Positions 55,586 to 64,000 of a stretch of 64,000 nucleotides of DNA are shown here, one piece after another (the stretch's first letter is position 1; every line of letters starts with the position of its first letter). Position numbers and translations under genes: made by a program. This DNA comes from an uncultured Dokdonella sp. (GTDB lineage: Bacteria > Pseudomonadota > Gammaproteobacteria > Xanthomonadales > Rhodanobacteraceae), in assembly GCA_934526015.1 (NCBI GenBank), contig CAKSZY010000010.1, positions 1 through 64,000 on the forward strand. The letters are read 5' to 3'. The notes under the pieces were generated by a model, which saw only the letters and a program-made list of their open reading frames with translations, was not told where the DNA came from and did not search any database.

Positions 55586-56209
55586 TCAGTGGCGCAAGGC
55601 GCGCTCTTCGGCGGTGAGACTACGCGTGAACCCCTGGCTGCGGAAGATGCGCTCGCCGTAGTCGATGATCGGCTGCGCCTCGCGAGGCAGCTGGAGGCCG
55701 AGTGCCTCGAAGCGCCAGATCAGCGGCGCAAGCGCGCAATCGGCCAGGCTCATTTCCGGACTGAGGAAAAACTTGGAGGCACGGAAGGCCGGCGCATTGC
55801 GCACGAGCTCGTCGCGCAGTGCCTTGCGGGCGGTATCCGCATTGCGCCCGCCCGCCTCGATCTGGTCGACCAGGGTGAGCCAGTCGTTCTCGAGGCGCAC
55901 GACGGCCAGGCGCAGGCGCGCCCGCGAAAGCGGGTCGACCGGCATCAGCGGCGGATGCGGGTAACGCTCGTCGAGGTATTCGCAGATGACGTTGGTGTCG
56001 TAGAGGACGAGGTCGCGGTCGACCAGCGTCGGCACGGAATTGTAGGGATTGAGCTCGATCAGGTCGGCCGGCGGACGGTCGAGGTCGACCGTCACGTGGT
56101 CGTAACTCACGCCCTTGGCCGCGAGCACGAGCCGCACGCGATGGCAGTGCAGGCAGTCCGGCGCGGAAAACAAGGTCAGGACTGCGCGCGAACGCTGACT
56201 CAAGGCCAT
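55586..56209 (-). CDS. sspA: Stringent starvation protein A
   Basis: An RNA-polymerase-associated protein with a glutathione-S-transferase fold, induced in starvation. The 207 residues have the thioredoxin-like N-domain (LTLFSAPDCLHCHRVRL, LNPYNSVPTLVDRDLVLYDTNV) and an all-helical C-domain ending EERALRH. The PYNSVPTL segment and Y-x-x-N-V are typical of SspA. It follows petC by about 175 bp on the same strand. Confidence 0.95.
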   Translation of the reverse strand: MALSQRSRAVLTLFSAPDCLHCHRVRLVLAAKGVSYDHVTVDLDRPPADLIELNPYNSVPTLVDRDLVLYDTNVICEYLDERYPHPPLMPVDPLSRARLRLAVVRLENDWLTLVDQIEAGGRNADTARKALRDELVRNAPAFRASKFFLSPEMSLADCALAPLIWRFEALGLQLPREAQPIIDYGERIFRSQGFTRSLTAEERALRH

Positions 56210-56384
56210 GTCGGAACCCCTCCCCCTGCGGGTCTACGCCCGGCTGGTCACGTAAACCGGGTGCTCCCGGCTCCTCCCTACTGCTGCGTGACACTTTACT
56301 ACGCAGGACGGGAGGCGCATAGGCACGCCTTTGCGCGCACCGGAAAGCCGCGCAAAGCGCCCGGCTTCCAGCGCCAACCCATTG

Positions 56385-57146
56385 TCAGTGAACGTCTTTC
56401 CAGTATTCCTGCTTGAGCAGCCAGGCGAGCAGGGTGAACACGCCGAGGAACAGCAGCACCCACACGCCGACGCTCTTGCGGACCAGTCCGGCCGGTTCCG
56501 CCGTGTACTGCAGGAAATTGGCGATGTCGCGGGCCGCGGCGTCGAATTCGCGTGCCCCGAGGCTGCCGGCCTGGTGCAGTTCGAACTTCTCGAAGACCGG
56601 GTCGCCGCCGCCCTCGCCTGGCTTGAACACCGCCGTCTGCAGGCCCTGCAGCTCCCACAGGGCATTCGGCATCGACGCATTCGGGAAGGCCGTGTTGTTC
56701 CAGCCGAGCGGCCGCGTCGGATCGAGGTAGAACGACTTGAGGTAGGTGTAGATGTAATCGACACCCTTGGCCCGGGCCATCAGCGAGAGGTCAGGCGGCT
56801 GCGCGCCGAACCAGCGCTTGGCATCCTCGATATCCATCGACGGAGGCACCTGCTCGCCGAACTTGGCGCCGGTGAAGTTCAGGTTGTCCATGACCTGCTG
56901 CTCGCTCAGGCCGAGATCGCTGGCAATGCGCGAATAGCGCATGAGCTGGAGCGAGTGGCAGCCCGCGCAGTAGTTGAAGAACAACCGGGCACCGTTCTGC
57001 AGCGAGGCCTGGTCGGAAAGGCTGGCGTTGGATGCCTGCAGGGTGCCGCCGGACGCGGCCACGGCGAAGCCCGAAACCGCCATCGCCAGCGCGACGATCA
57101 GGCCAAGGAAGGAATAGCGCATCGACGACATGCTCTTCTCAGTCAT
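56385..57146 (-). CDS. petC: Ubiquinol-cytochrome c reductase, cytochrome c1 subunit
   Basis: The haem-bearing subunit of the bc1 complex; it passes electrons from the Rieske protein to soluble cytochrome c. The 253-residue protein has a signal peptide (about 10-31), the haem c motif CAGCH (Cys60, Cys63, His64), the distal Met region (NASMPNALWELQGLQ) and a C-terminal membrane anchor (about 225-245). Its start overlaps the petB stop by 8 bp. Confidence 0.96.
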   Translation of the reverse strand: MTEKSMSSMRYSFLGLIVALAMAVSGFAVAASGGTLQASNASLSDQASLQNGARLFFNYCAGCHSLQLMRYSRIASDLGLSEQQVMDNLNFTGAKFGEQVPPSMDIEDAKRWFGAQPPDLSLMARAKGVDYIYTYLKSFYLDPTRPLGWNNTAFPNASMPNALWELQGLQTAVFKPGEGGGDPVFEKFELHQAGSLGAREFDAAARDIANFLQYTAEPAGLVRKSVGVWVLLFLGVFTLLAWLLKQEYWKDVH

Positions 57147-58401
57147 GGCTGGTCACCCGCTCCGGCACCGGCTTGGTCTTTTCCCAGCTGAAATAGGTGT
57201 AGGCCCAGAGGAACGCGAAAAAGCCGAAATACAGCACGGTGAGGACGCGGCCGATGATCGTCTCGACCGGATCGGTGCCGGGACCGGCGCCGATCTTGCC
57301 GAGCCAGACGAAGCAGATGCCGAGCACGGCAATGGCCACGCGGAAGCCGGTGCCGCGATAGCGCCATGACTTCACCTTGCCGCGATCGAGCCAGGGCAGG
57401 AAGAACAACACGATGATCGCGCCGAACATGACCAGCACGCCGAGCAGCTTGTCCGGGACCACGCGCAACATCGCGTAGAACGGCGTGTAGTACCAGACCG
57501 GCTTGATGTGCTCCGGCGTGACGAGGCGGTTGGCCTCGACGAAGTTGTCGTGTTCGAGGAACCAGCCGCCGGCGGTCGGCTCGAAGAACAGGATGAAGGC
57601 ACAGATCAGCAGGAAGAAGCCCGTGTAGAAGGTGTCCTTCACGGTGAAGTACGGATGGAACGGAATGCCGTCGGCCGGAGCCGTCGGCGACCAGCGGTTG
57701 CCCTTCGGGCCCTTCTTGATCTCGACGCCGTCGGGATTGTTCGAGCCGACCTCGTGCAGGGCGAAGATGTGCAGCACGACCAGCAGCAGCAACACCAGCG
57801 GCAGGGCGATGACGTGCAGGGCGAAGAAGCGGTTGAGGGTGGCATCGGACGGCAGGTAGTCGCCCATGATCCACTCGGTCAGCGCACCGCCGACATAGGG
57901 GATCGCGCCGAACAGGGAGATGATGACCTTGGCGCCCCAGAACGACATCTGGCCCCACGGCAGCACGTAGCCGAGGAAGGCTTCCGCCATCAACACGAGG
58001 TAGATCAGCATGCCGAGCAGCCACACCAGCTCGCGCGGCTTCTTGTACGAGCCGTACATGACACCGCGGAACATGTGGATGTAGACGACCACGAAGAACG
58101 CCGATGCGCCGGTCGAGTGCATGTAGCGGATCAACCAGCCCCAGTCGACGTCGCGCATGATGTACTCGACCGAGGCGAAGGCTTCCGCCGCGCTCGGCTT
58201 GTAGTGCATCGTCAGGAAGATGCCGGTCACGATCTGGTTGACCAGCACCACCATTGACAGCACGCCGAAGATGTACCAGATGTTGAAGTTCTTCGGAGCG
58301 TAGTACTCCGACATGTGCTTGCGGTAGAACGGCCCGAACGAGGGCGCGCGGTCGTTGAACCAGCCCTGCAGGTCGTTCATGGCACGGGAGAGTCGGTTCA
58401 T
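57139..58401 (-). CDS. petB: Ubiquinol-cytochrome c reductase, cytochrome b subunit
   Basis: The membrane subunit with two b haems and both quinone sites. The 420-residue protein has about eight to nine hydrophobic helices. Haem ligands sit in the HSTGASAFFVVVYIHMFRG and FFALHVIALPLVLLLLVVLH regions, and the Qo-site motif is PEHIKPVWYYTPFYAMLR. An N-terminal extension of about 30 residues before the first helix is normal for proteobacteria. It lies 2 bp after petA. Confidence 0.97.
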   Translation of the reverse strand: MNRLSRAMNDLQGWFNDRAPSFGPFYRKHMSEYYAPKNFNIWYIFGVLSMVVLVNQIVTGIFLTMHYKPSAAEAFASVEYIMRDVDWGWLIRYMHSTGASAFFVVVYIHMFRGVMYGSYKKPRELVWLLGMLIYLVLMAEAFLGYVLPWGQMSFWGAKVIISLFGAIPYVGGALTEWIMGDYLPSDATLNRFFALHVIALPLVLLLLVVLHIFALHEVGSNNPDGVEIKKGPKGNRWSPTAPADGIPFHPYFTVKDTFYTGFFLLICAFILFFEPTAGGWFLEHDNFVEANRLVTPEHIKPVWYYTPFYAMLRVVPDKLLGVLVMFGAIIVLFFLPWLDRGKVKSWRYRGTGFRVAIAVLGICFVWLGKIGAGPGTDPVETIIGRVLTVLYFGFFAFLWAYTYFSWEKTKPVPERVTSHD

Positions 58402-58403
58402 GG

Positions 58404-59000
58404 TCAGGCCGCCCCCTCGCTGATGCCGATGATGATGTGGCCGTCGTCGACGAACTTGTACGGCGGCACGACGAGGTTCGTCGGAGCCGGCACGCCGTCA
58501 TAGACGCGCCCGGCCATGTCGAAGCGCGACTTGTGGCATGGGCAGAAGAAACCGCCCTTCCAGTCGGCATCGAACGGCTCGGGCTTGAGGTCGGCATACA
58601 GCTTCGGCGCGCAGCCGAGATGCGTGCACAGGCCGACCAGCACGAGGACCTCGGGCTTCAGCGAACGGTATTCGTTCTGCGCGAACGCCGGCTGCTGCTC
58701 GACGTTTTCCGAACGCGGGTCGCGCAAGCGCGATTCCTCGCCCGCGAGCGCGTCGAGCTGGGCCTTGGTGCGGCGGATGATCCACACCGGCTGACCGCGC
58801 CATTCGAAGATGACCATCTGGCCGTCCTCGAGCTTGCTGATGTCCGCCTCGACGGGCGCACCGGCGGTCTGCGCACGCGCGCTCGGTTGCCACGATTTGA
58901 TGAAAGGTACGGCCGCTGCCGCGACTCCCACGCCTCCGACGACGGCAGTCGTCGCGGTCAGGAATCGGCGGCGGCCCTTGTCGACGCCGTCATTTGCCAT
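58404..59000 (-). CDS. petA: Ubiquinol-cytochrome c reductase, Rieske iron-sulfur subunit
   Basis: Carries the [2Fe-2S] cluster that takes electrons from ubiquinol. The 198 residues start with a Tat-type signal anchor (GRRRFLTATT, helix about 17-32). Cluster ligands are in CTHLGC (Cys125, His127) and CPCHKS (Cys153, His156), with disulfide Cys130 and Cys155. The start at 59000 has TGGAGTG upstream; the open frame further up overlaps the divergent protease gene's leader. It is the first gene of petABC. Confidence 0.96.
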   Translation of the reverse strand: MANDGVDKGRRRFLTATTAVVGGVGVAAAAVPFIKSWQPSARAQTAGAPVEADISKLEDGQMVIFEWRGQPVWIIRRTKAQLDALAGEESRLRDPRSENVEQQPAFAQNEYRSLKPEVLVLVGLCTHLGCAPKLYADLKPEPFDADWKGGFFCPCHKSRFDMAGRVYDGVPAPTNLVVPPYKFVDDGHIIIGISEGAA

Positions 59001-59296
59001 CCGGCACTCCAGAGCACTGTTGCTGTTCGCGAAAGATTCTTGGATCGGGCGATCGGCGGCCGAGCCCGAAAATCGTGGTAGTTTAAGGATGCTCCGATCC
59101 TTTCCACAAGGGCGGCAGGGGTTCGGGCGGTCCGGCCAGGCTTGCGCGGCACGCTCCACGGCCTCGCCGTTGCGCTGCGTGCGTGTCCTTTGCGGCCCTC
59201 CGCCGACACCGGGACGGCACGCAGTCCGACCGCAACCGGCCCGGACCGTCCGCGCCGGTTGCGCGGAACTGCCCCGACTTTTTCCATCCGGCCGCG

Positions 59297-60475
59297 ATGC
59301 CCCACGCCATGTCACCCGAGCCCCGCCGGACCCTCTCCTTCTTCCTCAGGTTCGCGATTCTCGGACTCGCCCTTGCCTTCGTGGCGAACCTCTTCTTTCC
59401 CGGACTTGTCGAGCGCCTGCGCGGCTCGGCGCCGGAGAGCCCGAATGCGATCGGCGGCGCGCGTGCGTCGGGCCCGGTTTCCTACGCGGACGCGGTCGCG
59501 CGCGCATCGCCGGCGGTGGTCAACATCTATGCGAACAAGTTCACCACGGTGCGCCAGTTGCGCATCGTCCCCGACCCGCTGACCCAGCGCCTGTTCCGCG
59601 CGATCAGCCCGCCGTACACGCAGCGCGAGCGCAGCCTCGGCTCCGGGGTGATCTTCAGCACCGACGGCTACGTGCTGACCAACAACCACGTCATCCATGG
59701 CGCCGACGACATCCAGGTGCTGCTGTTCGACAACCGCGTAGCCCAGGCACGCGTGATCGGCACCGACCAGGAGACCGACCTCGCCGTGCTGAAGATCGAC
59801 GCCGGCAACCTGCCGGCGATCAGCATCGCCGACCGCGGTGCAGTGACCGTCGGCGACGTCGTGCTGGCGATCGGCAACCCGTTCGGCATCGGCAAAACGG
59901 TGACCATGGGGATCGTCAGCGCGACCGGGCGCCAGCTGCGCCTGTCCGAATACGAGGACTTCATCCAGACCGACGCCGCGATCAATACCGGCAATTCCGG
60001 CGGTGCGCTGGTCAATGCCCTCGGCGAACTGGTCGGCATCAACACCTCCAACTACCGCTATGCCGGCGGCAGCGGCTATTCGTCGCAGACGGCCGAAGGC
60101 ATCGGCTTCGCCATCCCGGTCGGCACCGCCAAGGCCGTGCTCGACCAGATCATCCGCCACGGCATGGTCATCCGCGGCTCGCTCGGCATCGAATACGTCG
60201 ACAGTGCGCTGGTGCCCGCGGGCGCGATGGTCACGTCGGGGGTCGCCGTGCTCGAGGTCGATGCCGGCAGCGCGGCCGCCCTTGCCGGCATCCAGCCGGG
60301 CGACATCCTCGTCCGCCTCGACGGCACCGACATCCGCAACCGCGCCGACCTGCTCGGCCGCGAGGCCGCGATCGCGCCCGGCACGCAGGTGCGCGTGGAA
60401 GGCGTGCGCAACGGCTTGCCGCTGGCCTTCGACGTGACGGTCGGCCAGCGCCAGCCGCGGACCAGCGAAGGGTGA
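59297..60475 (+). CDS. DegS/AlgW-type periplasmic serine protease
   Basis: A membrane-anchored S1C (HtrA-family) protease of 392 residues, or 388 from the second ATG at 59309. The N-terminal helix at about 15-35 is the anchor. The protease domain has His131 (TNNHVI), Asp161 (ETDLAVLKI) and Ser234 (TGNSGGAL). A single PDZ domain (about 290-380; GIQPGDILVRLDG) ends the protein. One PDZ plus a membrane anchor fits DegS/AlgW, which cut anti-sigma factor RseA/MucA in envelope stress, rather than DegP. There are no rpoE or rseA genes in the window. Divergent from petA across about 300 bp. Confidence 0.9.
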   Translation: MPHAMSPEPRRTLSFFLRFAILGLALAFVANLFFPGLVERLRGSAPESPNAIGGARASGPVSYADAVARASPAVVNIYANKFTTVRQLRIVPDPLTQRLFRAISPPYTQRERSLGSGVIFSTDGYVLTNNHVIHGADDIQVLLFDNRVAQARVIGTDQETDLAVLKIDAGNLPAISIADRGAVTVGDVVLAIGNPFGIGKTVTMGIVSATGRQLRLSEYEDFIQTDAAINTGNSGGALVNALGELVGINTSNYRYAGGSGYSSQTAEGIGFAIPVGTAKAVLDQIIRHGMVIRGSLGIEYVDSALVPAGAMVTSGVAVLEVDAGSAAALAGIQPGDILVRLDGTDIRNRADLLGREAAIAPGTQVRVEGVRNGLPLAFDVTVGQRQPRTSEG

Positions 60476-60479
60476 GCGG

Positions 60480-61439
60480 CTACAGCGCCTTGCGGTAACG
60501 CTCGCGCAGGGTCGCGACGCGCTGCACGTAGACCCGGGTCTCGGCGAACGGGGGCACGTCGCCGTAGCGCTGCACGGCGCCGGGTCCGGCGTTGTAGGCC
60601 GCCGTCGCGAGGCGTTCGTCGCCTCCGAAATCGCGCAGCATGCGGGCGATGTACATCGCGCCGCCGCGGATGTTCTGGTTGACGTCGAAGGCGTCATCGA
60701 CGCCGAGGTCGGAGGCGGTGCCCGGCATGAGCTGCATCAGTCCCTGCGCGCCCTTGCTCGAGATCGCCATCGGATTGAAGGCGGATTCGGCGTGCATGAG
60801 CGCGCGCAGGAGGGCCGGATCGACGCCGAATTCCCCGGCCGCCGCGGCGATCTCGTCCTTGAAGGCTTCGAGGTTGAGGCGCGTGCTGGAGAAATCGATG
60901 GTCGAGTTCACGTCGCAGGCGACGCAGGTGGAGATATAGCTGAACAACAGGGCGAAGCGCCCGTCGCGCGGACGCACATTGGTGTATTCGGTGATGCCGT
61001 TGGCCCGGTCGACGCGATAGACCGCGCCGCGCAGGACCTTCGGCGCGATCTTCGAGGTGGTCGGGCCGGTCATCACCTTCGAGCCCGGCTCGGCGACCGC
61101 AGCGACCGCCGGCGCCGGGGCGGCGGGGCTCGCCGCCAGGGTGGCGGTCGGCGCCGGCAGCATCGGCGCGGTGGAAACGACCCCGGAACTCTGCGCCTTC
61201 GGATCGACGCCCTCGCGGTAGTCCCAGGCCGGTTTCGCCTTCACCGCCGCGGCCGCCGCCGGCTTCTGTGCAGCATAGCTGGCCACCGCCTTGCAGCCGC
61301 GGAACGAATCCTTCTTGTTCGTGTAGGCGACGCTGCCCCCGGGCCCCTCGCACTTGTACAGCACGTCCGCCCGCACGCCGCCCGCGGCAAGGGCGAGCAC
61401 GGCAACGGCAGCGAAGCGCAATGTGGCGGGACTGGACAT
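60480..61439 (-). CDS. Lytic transglycosylase with SLT domain
   Basis: A periplasmic murein-cleaving enzyme of 319 residues. A signal peptide (about 1-24) is followed by a DUF4124-like start (VLYKCEGPGGSVAYTN), an Ala/Pro-rich spacer, and a C-terminal goose-lysozyme-like SLT domain with catalytic Glu in MHAESAFNP, then GAQGLMQLMPGTA and AAYNAGPGAVQRYG. The start at 61439 gives the signal peptide directly. It converges closely on the DegS-like protease (4-bp gap) and diverges from miaB. Confidence 0.92.
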   Translation of the reverse strand: MSSPATLRFAAVAVLALAAGGVRADVLYKCEGPGGSVAYTNKKDSFRGCKAVASYAAQKPAAAAAVKAKPAWDYREGVDPKAQSSGVVSTAPMLPAPTATLAASPAAPAPAVAAVAEPGSKVMTGPTTSKIAPKVLRGAVYRVDRANGITEYTNVRPRDGRFALLFSYISTCVACDVNSTIDFSSTRLNLEAFKDEIAAAAGEFGVDPALLRALMHAESAFNPMAISSKGAQGLMQLMPGTASDLGVDDAFDVNQNIRGGAMYIARMLRDFGGDERLATAAYNAGPGAVQRYGDVPPFAETRVYVQRVATLRERYRKAL

Positions 61440-61570
61440 GGGCGTATTGGATCGGTGGCCGGGGCCGGGGTTCCGTGATGGCGTTCCGTCCCGCGGACAT
61501 GCCGCGATCCGCTGGCGGGGCGCCATGCCTGCGCGTAAACTACTGGGTTCGCTGACAATTCTCCACCCCC

Positions 61571-62911
61571 ATGGCCGGCAAGCTCTACATCAAGACCCAC
61601 GGTTGCCAGATGAACGAGTACGACTCGGCGAAGATGGCCGACGTGCTGCATGCCGCCCACGGCCTGGAGTTGACCGACAACGAGGCCGAGGCCGACGTCA
61701 TCCTCGTCAACACCTGCTCGATCCGCGAGAAGGCGCAGGAGAAGGTGTTCAGCCAGCTCGGCCGCTGGAAGCAGCTGAAGAAGGACAAGCCGGTGGTCAT
61801 CGGCGTCGGCGGATGCGTGGCCAGCCAGGAAGGCGAGGCGATCATCAAGCGCGCGCCGTTCGTCGACCTCGTGTTCGGCCCGCAGACCCTGCATCGCCTG
61901 CCCGAACTGATCGAGGCGCGTCGCCAGAGCGGCCAGCCGCAGGTCGACATCAGCTTCCCGGAAATCGAGAAGTTCGACCGCCTGCCCGAGCCGCGCGCGG
62001 ACGGCCCGACCGCCTTCGTCTCGATCATGGAAGGTTGTTCGAAGTACTGCACCTATTGCGTGGTGCCCTATACGCGCGGCGAGGAGATCAGTCGCCCGTT
62101 CGACGACGTCATCGCCGAGGTCGCCCTGCTCGCCGAACAGGGCGTCCGCGAAGTCACCCTGCTCGGCCAGAACGTCAATGCCTGGCGCGGTGCCCTGCAT
62201 GGCGGCGGTACCGCCGACCTCGGCCTGCTGATCCACGCCATCGCCGAAATCGACCGCATCGGCCGCATTCGCTTCACCACCTCGCATCCGATGGAGTTCG
62301 GCGACTCGCTGGTCGAGGCCTACGCGAACGTGCCGAAGCTGGCCAATTTCCTCCACCTGCCCGTGCAGTCGGGTTCGGACCGCATCCTCGCGGCTATGAA
62401 GCGCGGCTACACCGTGCTGGAGTTCAAGCAGCGCATCCGCAAGCTGCGCGCCGTGCGCCCGGACATCTGCATCTCGTCGGATTTCATCGTCGGTTTCCCC
62501 GGCGAGACCGAGGCCGACTTCGACAGGACCCTCAGGCTCGTCGCCGACGTCGGCTTCGACCAGAGTTTCAGCTTCATCTACTCGGCCCGCCCCGGCACGC
62601 CGGCGGCAAGTCTCGCCGACGACACCCCGGCCGAAGAGAAGAAGGAACGCCTGGCGCGCCTGCAGGCCCTGCTCGACGCGCACGCCCGCGACATCAATGC
62701 CGGCATGGTCGGCAGCGTGCAACGCATCCTCGTCGAGGGACCGAGCCGGCGCGACGCGAACGAACTCACCGGGCGCACCGAGAACATGCGCAAGGTCAAC
62801 TTTGCCGGTCCGTCCCGCCTCGTCGGCGAGTTCGTCGACGTGGTCATCACCGAAGCGAAGAGCAACTCCCTGCGTGGCCGCGTGGCGACGCTCGACGAGC
62901 GCGCCGCCTGA
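61571..62911 (+). CDS. miaB: tRNA-2-methylthio-N6-dimethylallyladenosine synthase
   Basis: A radical-SAM methylthiotransferase that adds the 2-methylthio group at A37 of tRNAs reading UNN codons. The 446-residue protein has the N-terminal cluster cysteines Cys12, Cys49 and Cys82, the radical-SAM triad Cys156, Cys160, Cys163 (CSKYCTYC), and a C-terminal TRAM domain (ILVEGPSRR ... NSLRGRV). Complete and typical. Confidence 0.97.
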   Translation: MAGKLYIKTHGCQMNEYDSAKMADVLHAAHGLELTDNEAEADVILVNTCSIREKAQEKVFSQLGRWKQLKKDKPVVIGVGGCVASQEGEAIIKRAPFVDLVFGPQTLHRLPELIEARRQSGQPQVDISFPEIEKFDRLPEPRADGPTAFVSIMEGCSKYCTYCVVPYTRGEEISRPFDDVIAEVALLAEQGVREVTLLGQNVNAWRGALHGGGTADLGLLIHAIAEIDRIGRIRFTTSHPMEFGDSLVEAYANVPKLANFLHLPVQSGSDRILAAMKRGYTVLEFKQRIRKLRAVRPDICISSDFIVGFPGETEADFDRTLRLVADVGFDQSFSFIYSARPGTPAASLADDTPAEEKKERLARLQALLDAHARDINAGMVGSVQRILVEGPSRRDANELTGRTENMRKVNFAGPSRLVGEFVDVVITEAKSNSLRGRVATLDERAA

Positions 62912-62949
62912 GCCGGCAACCGCATCGGCGAAGGCAACCGCGGGAGATT

Positions 62950-63149
62950 GAAACACGGAGCACACGGAGCACACGGAGGAGAGGCAACTCACCAAGCTGC
63001 TCTTCCTTCGCGCGCTTCGTGTCCTTCGTGTTTCGGTCTTCGGCCTTTGGCCGGAAGCGGAGCAAAAGCCTGAAACACGAAGGATGCGAAGGCGGAGCGC
63101 AGATTGCCGAAAGGCTTTTTCTCCGTGTCCTCCGTGTGCTCCGTGTTTC
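62950..63149. repeat. Nested imperfect palindrome between miaB and the amidohydrolase gene
   Basis: The outer arms are GAAACACGGAGCACACGGAG (from 62950) and, at 63121-63149, its near-complement ending CCGTGTGCTCCGTGTTTC. The inner arms are CTTCGTGTCCTTCGTGTTTC (about 63015-63034) and GAAACACGAAGGATGCGAAG (about 63072-63091). The centre is CGGCC-TTT-GGCCG (63041-63053). The whole 200 bp could fold into one long stem. It lies in the gap between convergent genes. Confidence 0.8.
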
Positions 63150-63168
63150 GGCCTTTCGCTTCGCTGTT

Positions 63169-64000
63169 TCAGTCTTTCGCTTCGCCGCGGTACTTGCGCT
63201 GGTACTTCTCGTACAGCCGCGTGTGCCGGCTCGACAGGTCGATGGCGCGGCCGCGGATCCACGCCCGCTCGACGCGGCTGCGCCCGTCGAGAACATCGCC
63301 ATCGGTGACGAACAGGGTCGCCTCCTTGCCGGGCTCGAGTGAACCGAGGCGATCGGCCACCCCGAGCAGCTCCGCCGGAGCCAGGGTGATCGCCCGCAGG
63401 GCGGCCTCCGTGCCCAGGCCGAAAGCCGCATAACTGGCCGCCTGATACGGCAGGTTGCGCTCGTTCGACGAGGCCATGCTGTCACCGTCGTTGGCGATGA
63501 CGAGGCGGACACCGGCCGCCGCGAGCCGGGCCGCCGCGGCGTAGACCGTGTCGTGTCCCTCCCAGCGCCGCATCGGCGTGTTGTGCGACGAGCCGAGCAC
63601 CACCGGGATGTCGCGTGCCGCAAGCGTGGCCGCGAAGCGCCACGCATCGCCGCCACCGACGAGGACGATGCGCAGCTGCTCGCGCTCGGCGAACGCGAGT
63701 GCCTCGCGGATCGCCACCGCGGACTCCGCATGCACGAACAAGTGCATCGTGCCGTCCAGCACCGGCCGCATGGCCTCCCAGCGCAGGTCCTCTGCGAGAC
63801 CGTCGCCGGCAGCCTTCGCCGTGGCATAGGCGCGCGCCTCGCGCATGGCCCGCTCGAGGGCATCGCGCTTCGTGCGTGCGGATTCCGCCGCACGCTCGCG
63901 GGCCGCTGCCGGCATCCATGCCGGCGTGCGCGCCGTCGGCCAGTGCAGGTGCATCGCGGCAGGTGCCTTCACGGTCATCTGCTCGGCGGTCCAGCCGTCC
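63169..64000 (-). CDS. Amidohydrolase family protein (5' end outside window)
   Basis: The C-terminal part of a metal-dependent amidohydrolase, probably secreted or imidazolonepropionase-like, open to the window edge at 64000, so the N-terminus and first metal ligands are missing. Visible are the VVLGSSHNTPM region, the metal-binding Asp in VIANDGDS, ALRAITLAPAELLGVADRLGSLEPGKEATLFVTDGD (part), and the closing beta domain. An internal coiled helix rich in Ala/Arg/Glu (about 25-65 of the visible part) replaces part of the barrel loop. The substrate is not evident. Confidence 0.85.
   Translation of the reverse strand, partial: DGWTAEQMTVKAPAAMHLHWPTARTPAWMPAAARERAAESARTKRDALERAMREARAYATAKAAGDGLAEDLRWEAMRPVLDGTMHLFVHAESAVAIREALAFAEREQLRIVLVGGGDAWRFAATLAARDIPVVLGSSHNTPMRRWEGHDTVYAAAARLAAAGVRLVIANDGDSMASSNERNLPYQAASYAAFGLGTEAALRAITLAPAELLGVADRLGSLEPGKEATLFVTDGDVLDGRSRVERAWIRGRAIDLSSRHTRLYEKYQRKYRGEAKD

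Noticed and set aside
61241-63262. Minus-strand frame across miaB and the downstream repeat
   Set aside because: Antisense to miaB, which has all cluster cysteines; the frame continues through the palindrome by chance.

Overview
The window is a GC-rich chromosomal segment that looks like a gammaproteobacterium of the Xanthomonadales/Lysobacterales (Lysobacter, Dokdonella or Rhodanobacter type). The pointers are the gene order thrS-infC-rpmI-rplT-pheS-pheT-ihfA-merR-tRNA-Pro, the petABC-sspA-sspB block, the number of secreted S9 peptidases, and the REP-like and other dispersed intergenic palindromes. Genus is an inference; there is no rRNA in the window.

Layout. 0.1-5.7 kb (minus strand): a cyanophycin locus with cyanophycinase, cyanophycin synthetase and a second Mur-ligase paralogue that lacks the ATP-grasp half. 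5.7-11.5 kb: an accessory stretch, visibly richer in A+T. It holds a small secreted protein, a large S8 subtilisin-like protease whose N-terminus is a rearranged copy of that small protein, and an IS110-family transposase gene broken by an amber codon and flanked on both sides by inverted REP pairs. 11.5-23.2 kb: an S9 peptidase, an ADP-ribosylglycohydrolase, a DJ-1/PfpI protein, an OmpR-type two-component pair, pgi overlapped by a secreted sulfatase, and a second S9 peptidase. 23.2-27.1 kb: the sugar-nucleotide operon rmlA-rmlC-rmlD-manC, without rmlB. 27.2-35.2 kb: tRNA-Pro, a MerR regulator, ihfA, and the translation operon from pheT back to thrS, ending at tRNA-Val. 35.3-39.8 kb: uvrB, a type IV pilin-like protein, tRNA-Asn, and a LOG-family nucleosidase (ppnN).

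39.9-48 kb: an Oar-like TonB-dependent receptor, a MarC protein, a YciK-like SDR and monothiol glutaredoxin pair diverging from Fe-superoxide dismutase, purK-purE, and a degenerate Trm112-like protein. 48-55 kb: a DUF1631 protein, nadC, and a membrane Ser/Thr kinase with an FGE-sulfatase-like sensor domain, followed by a double-FHA membrane protein. 54.8-59 kb: DUF3301, sspB, sspA, and the cytochrome bc1 operon petA-petB-petC. 59.3-64 kb: a DegS/AlgW-like protease, a lytic transglycosylase, miaB, a nested palindromic repeat, and an amidohydrolase cut by the window end.

Most of the segment is ordinary core genome. The points most worth a second look are the extra Mur ligase with its probable CTG start, the chimeric N-terminus of the S8 protease, the REP-flanked IS110 relic, the ATC start of infC, the structured leaders before rpmI and pheS, and the kinase/FHA pair with an altered catalytic loop.
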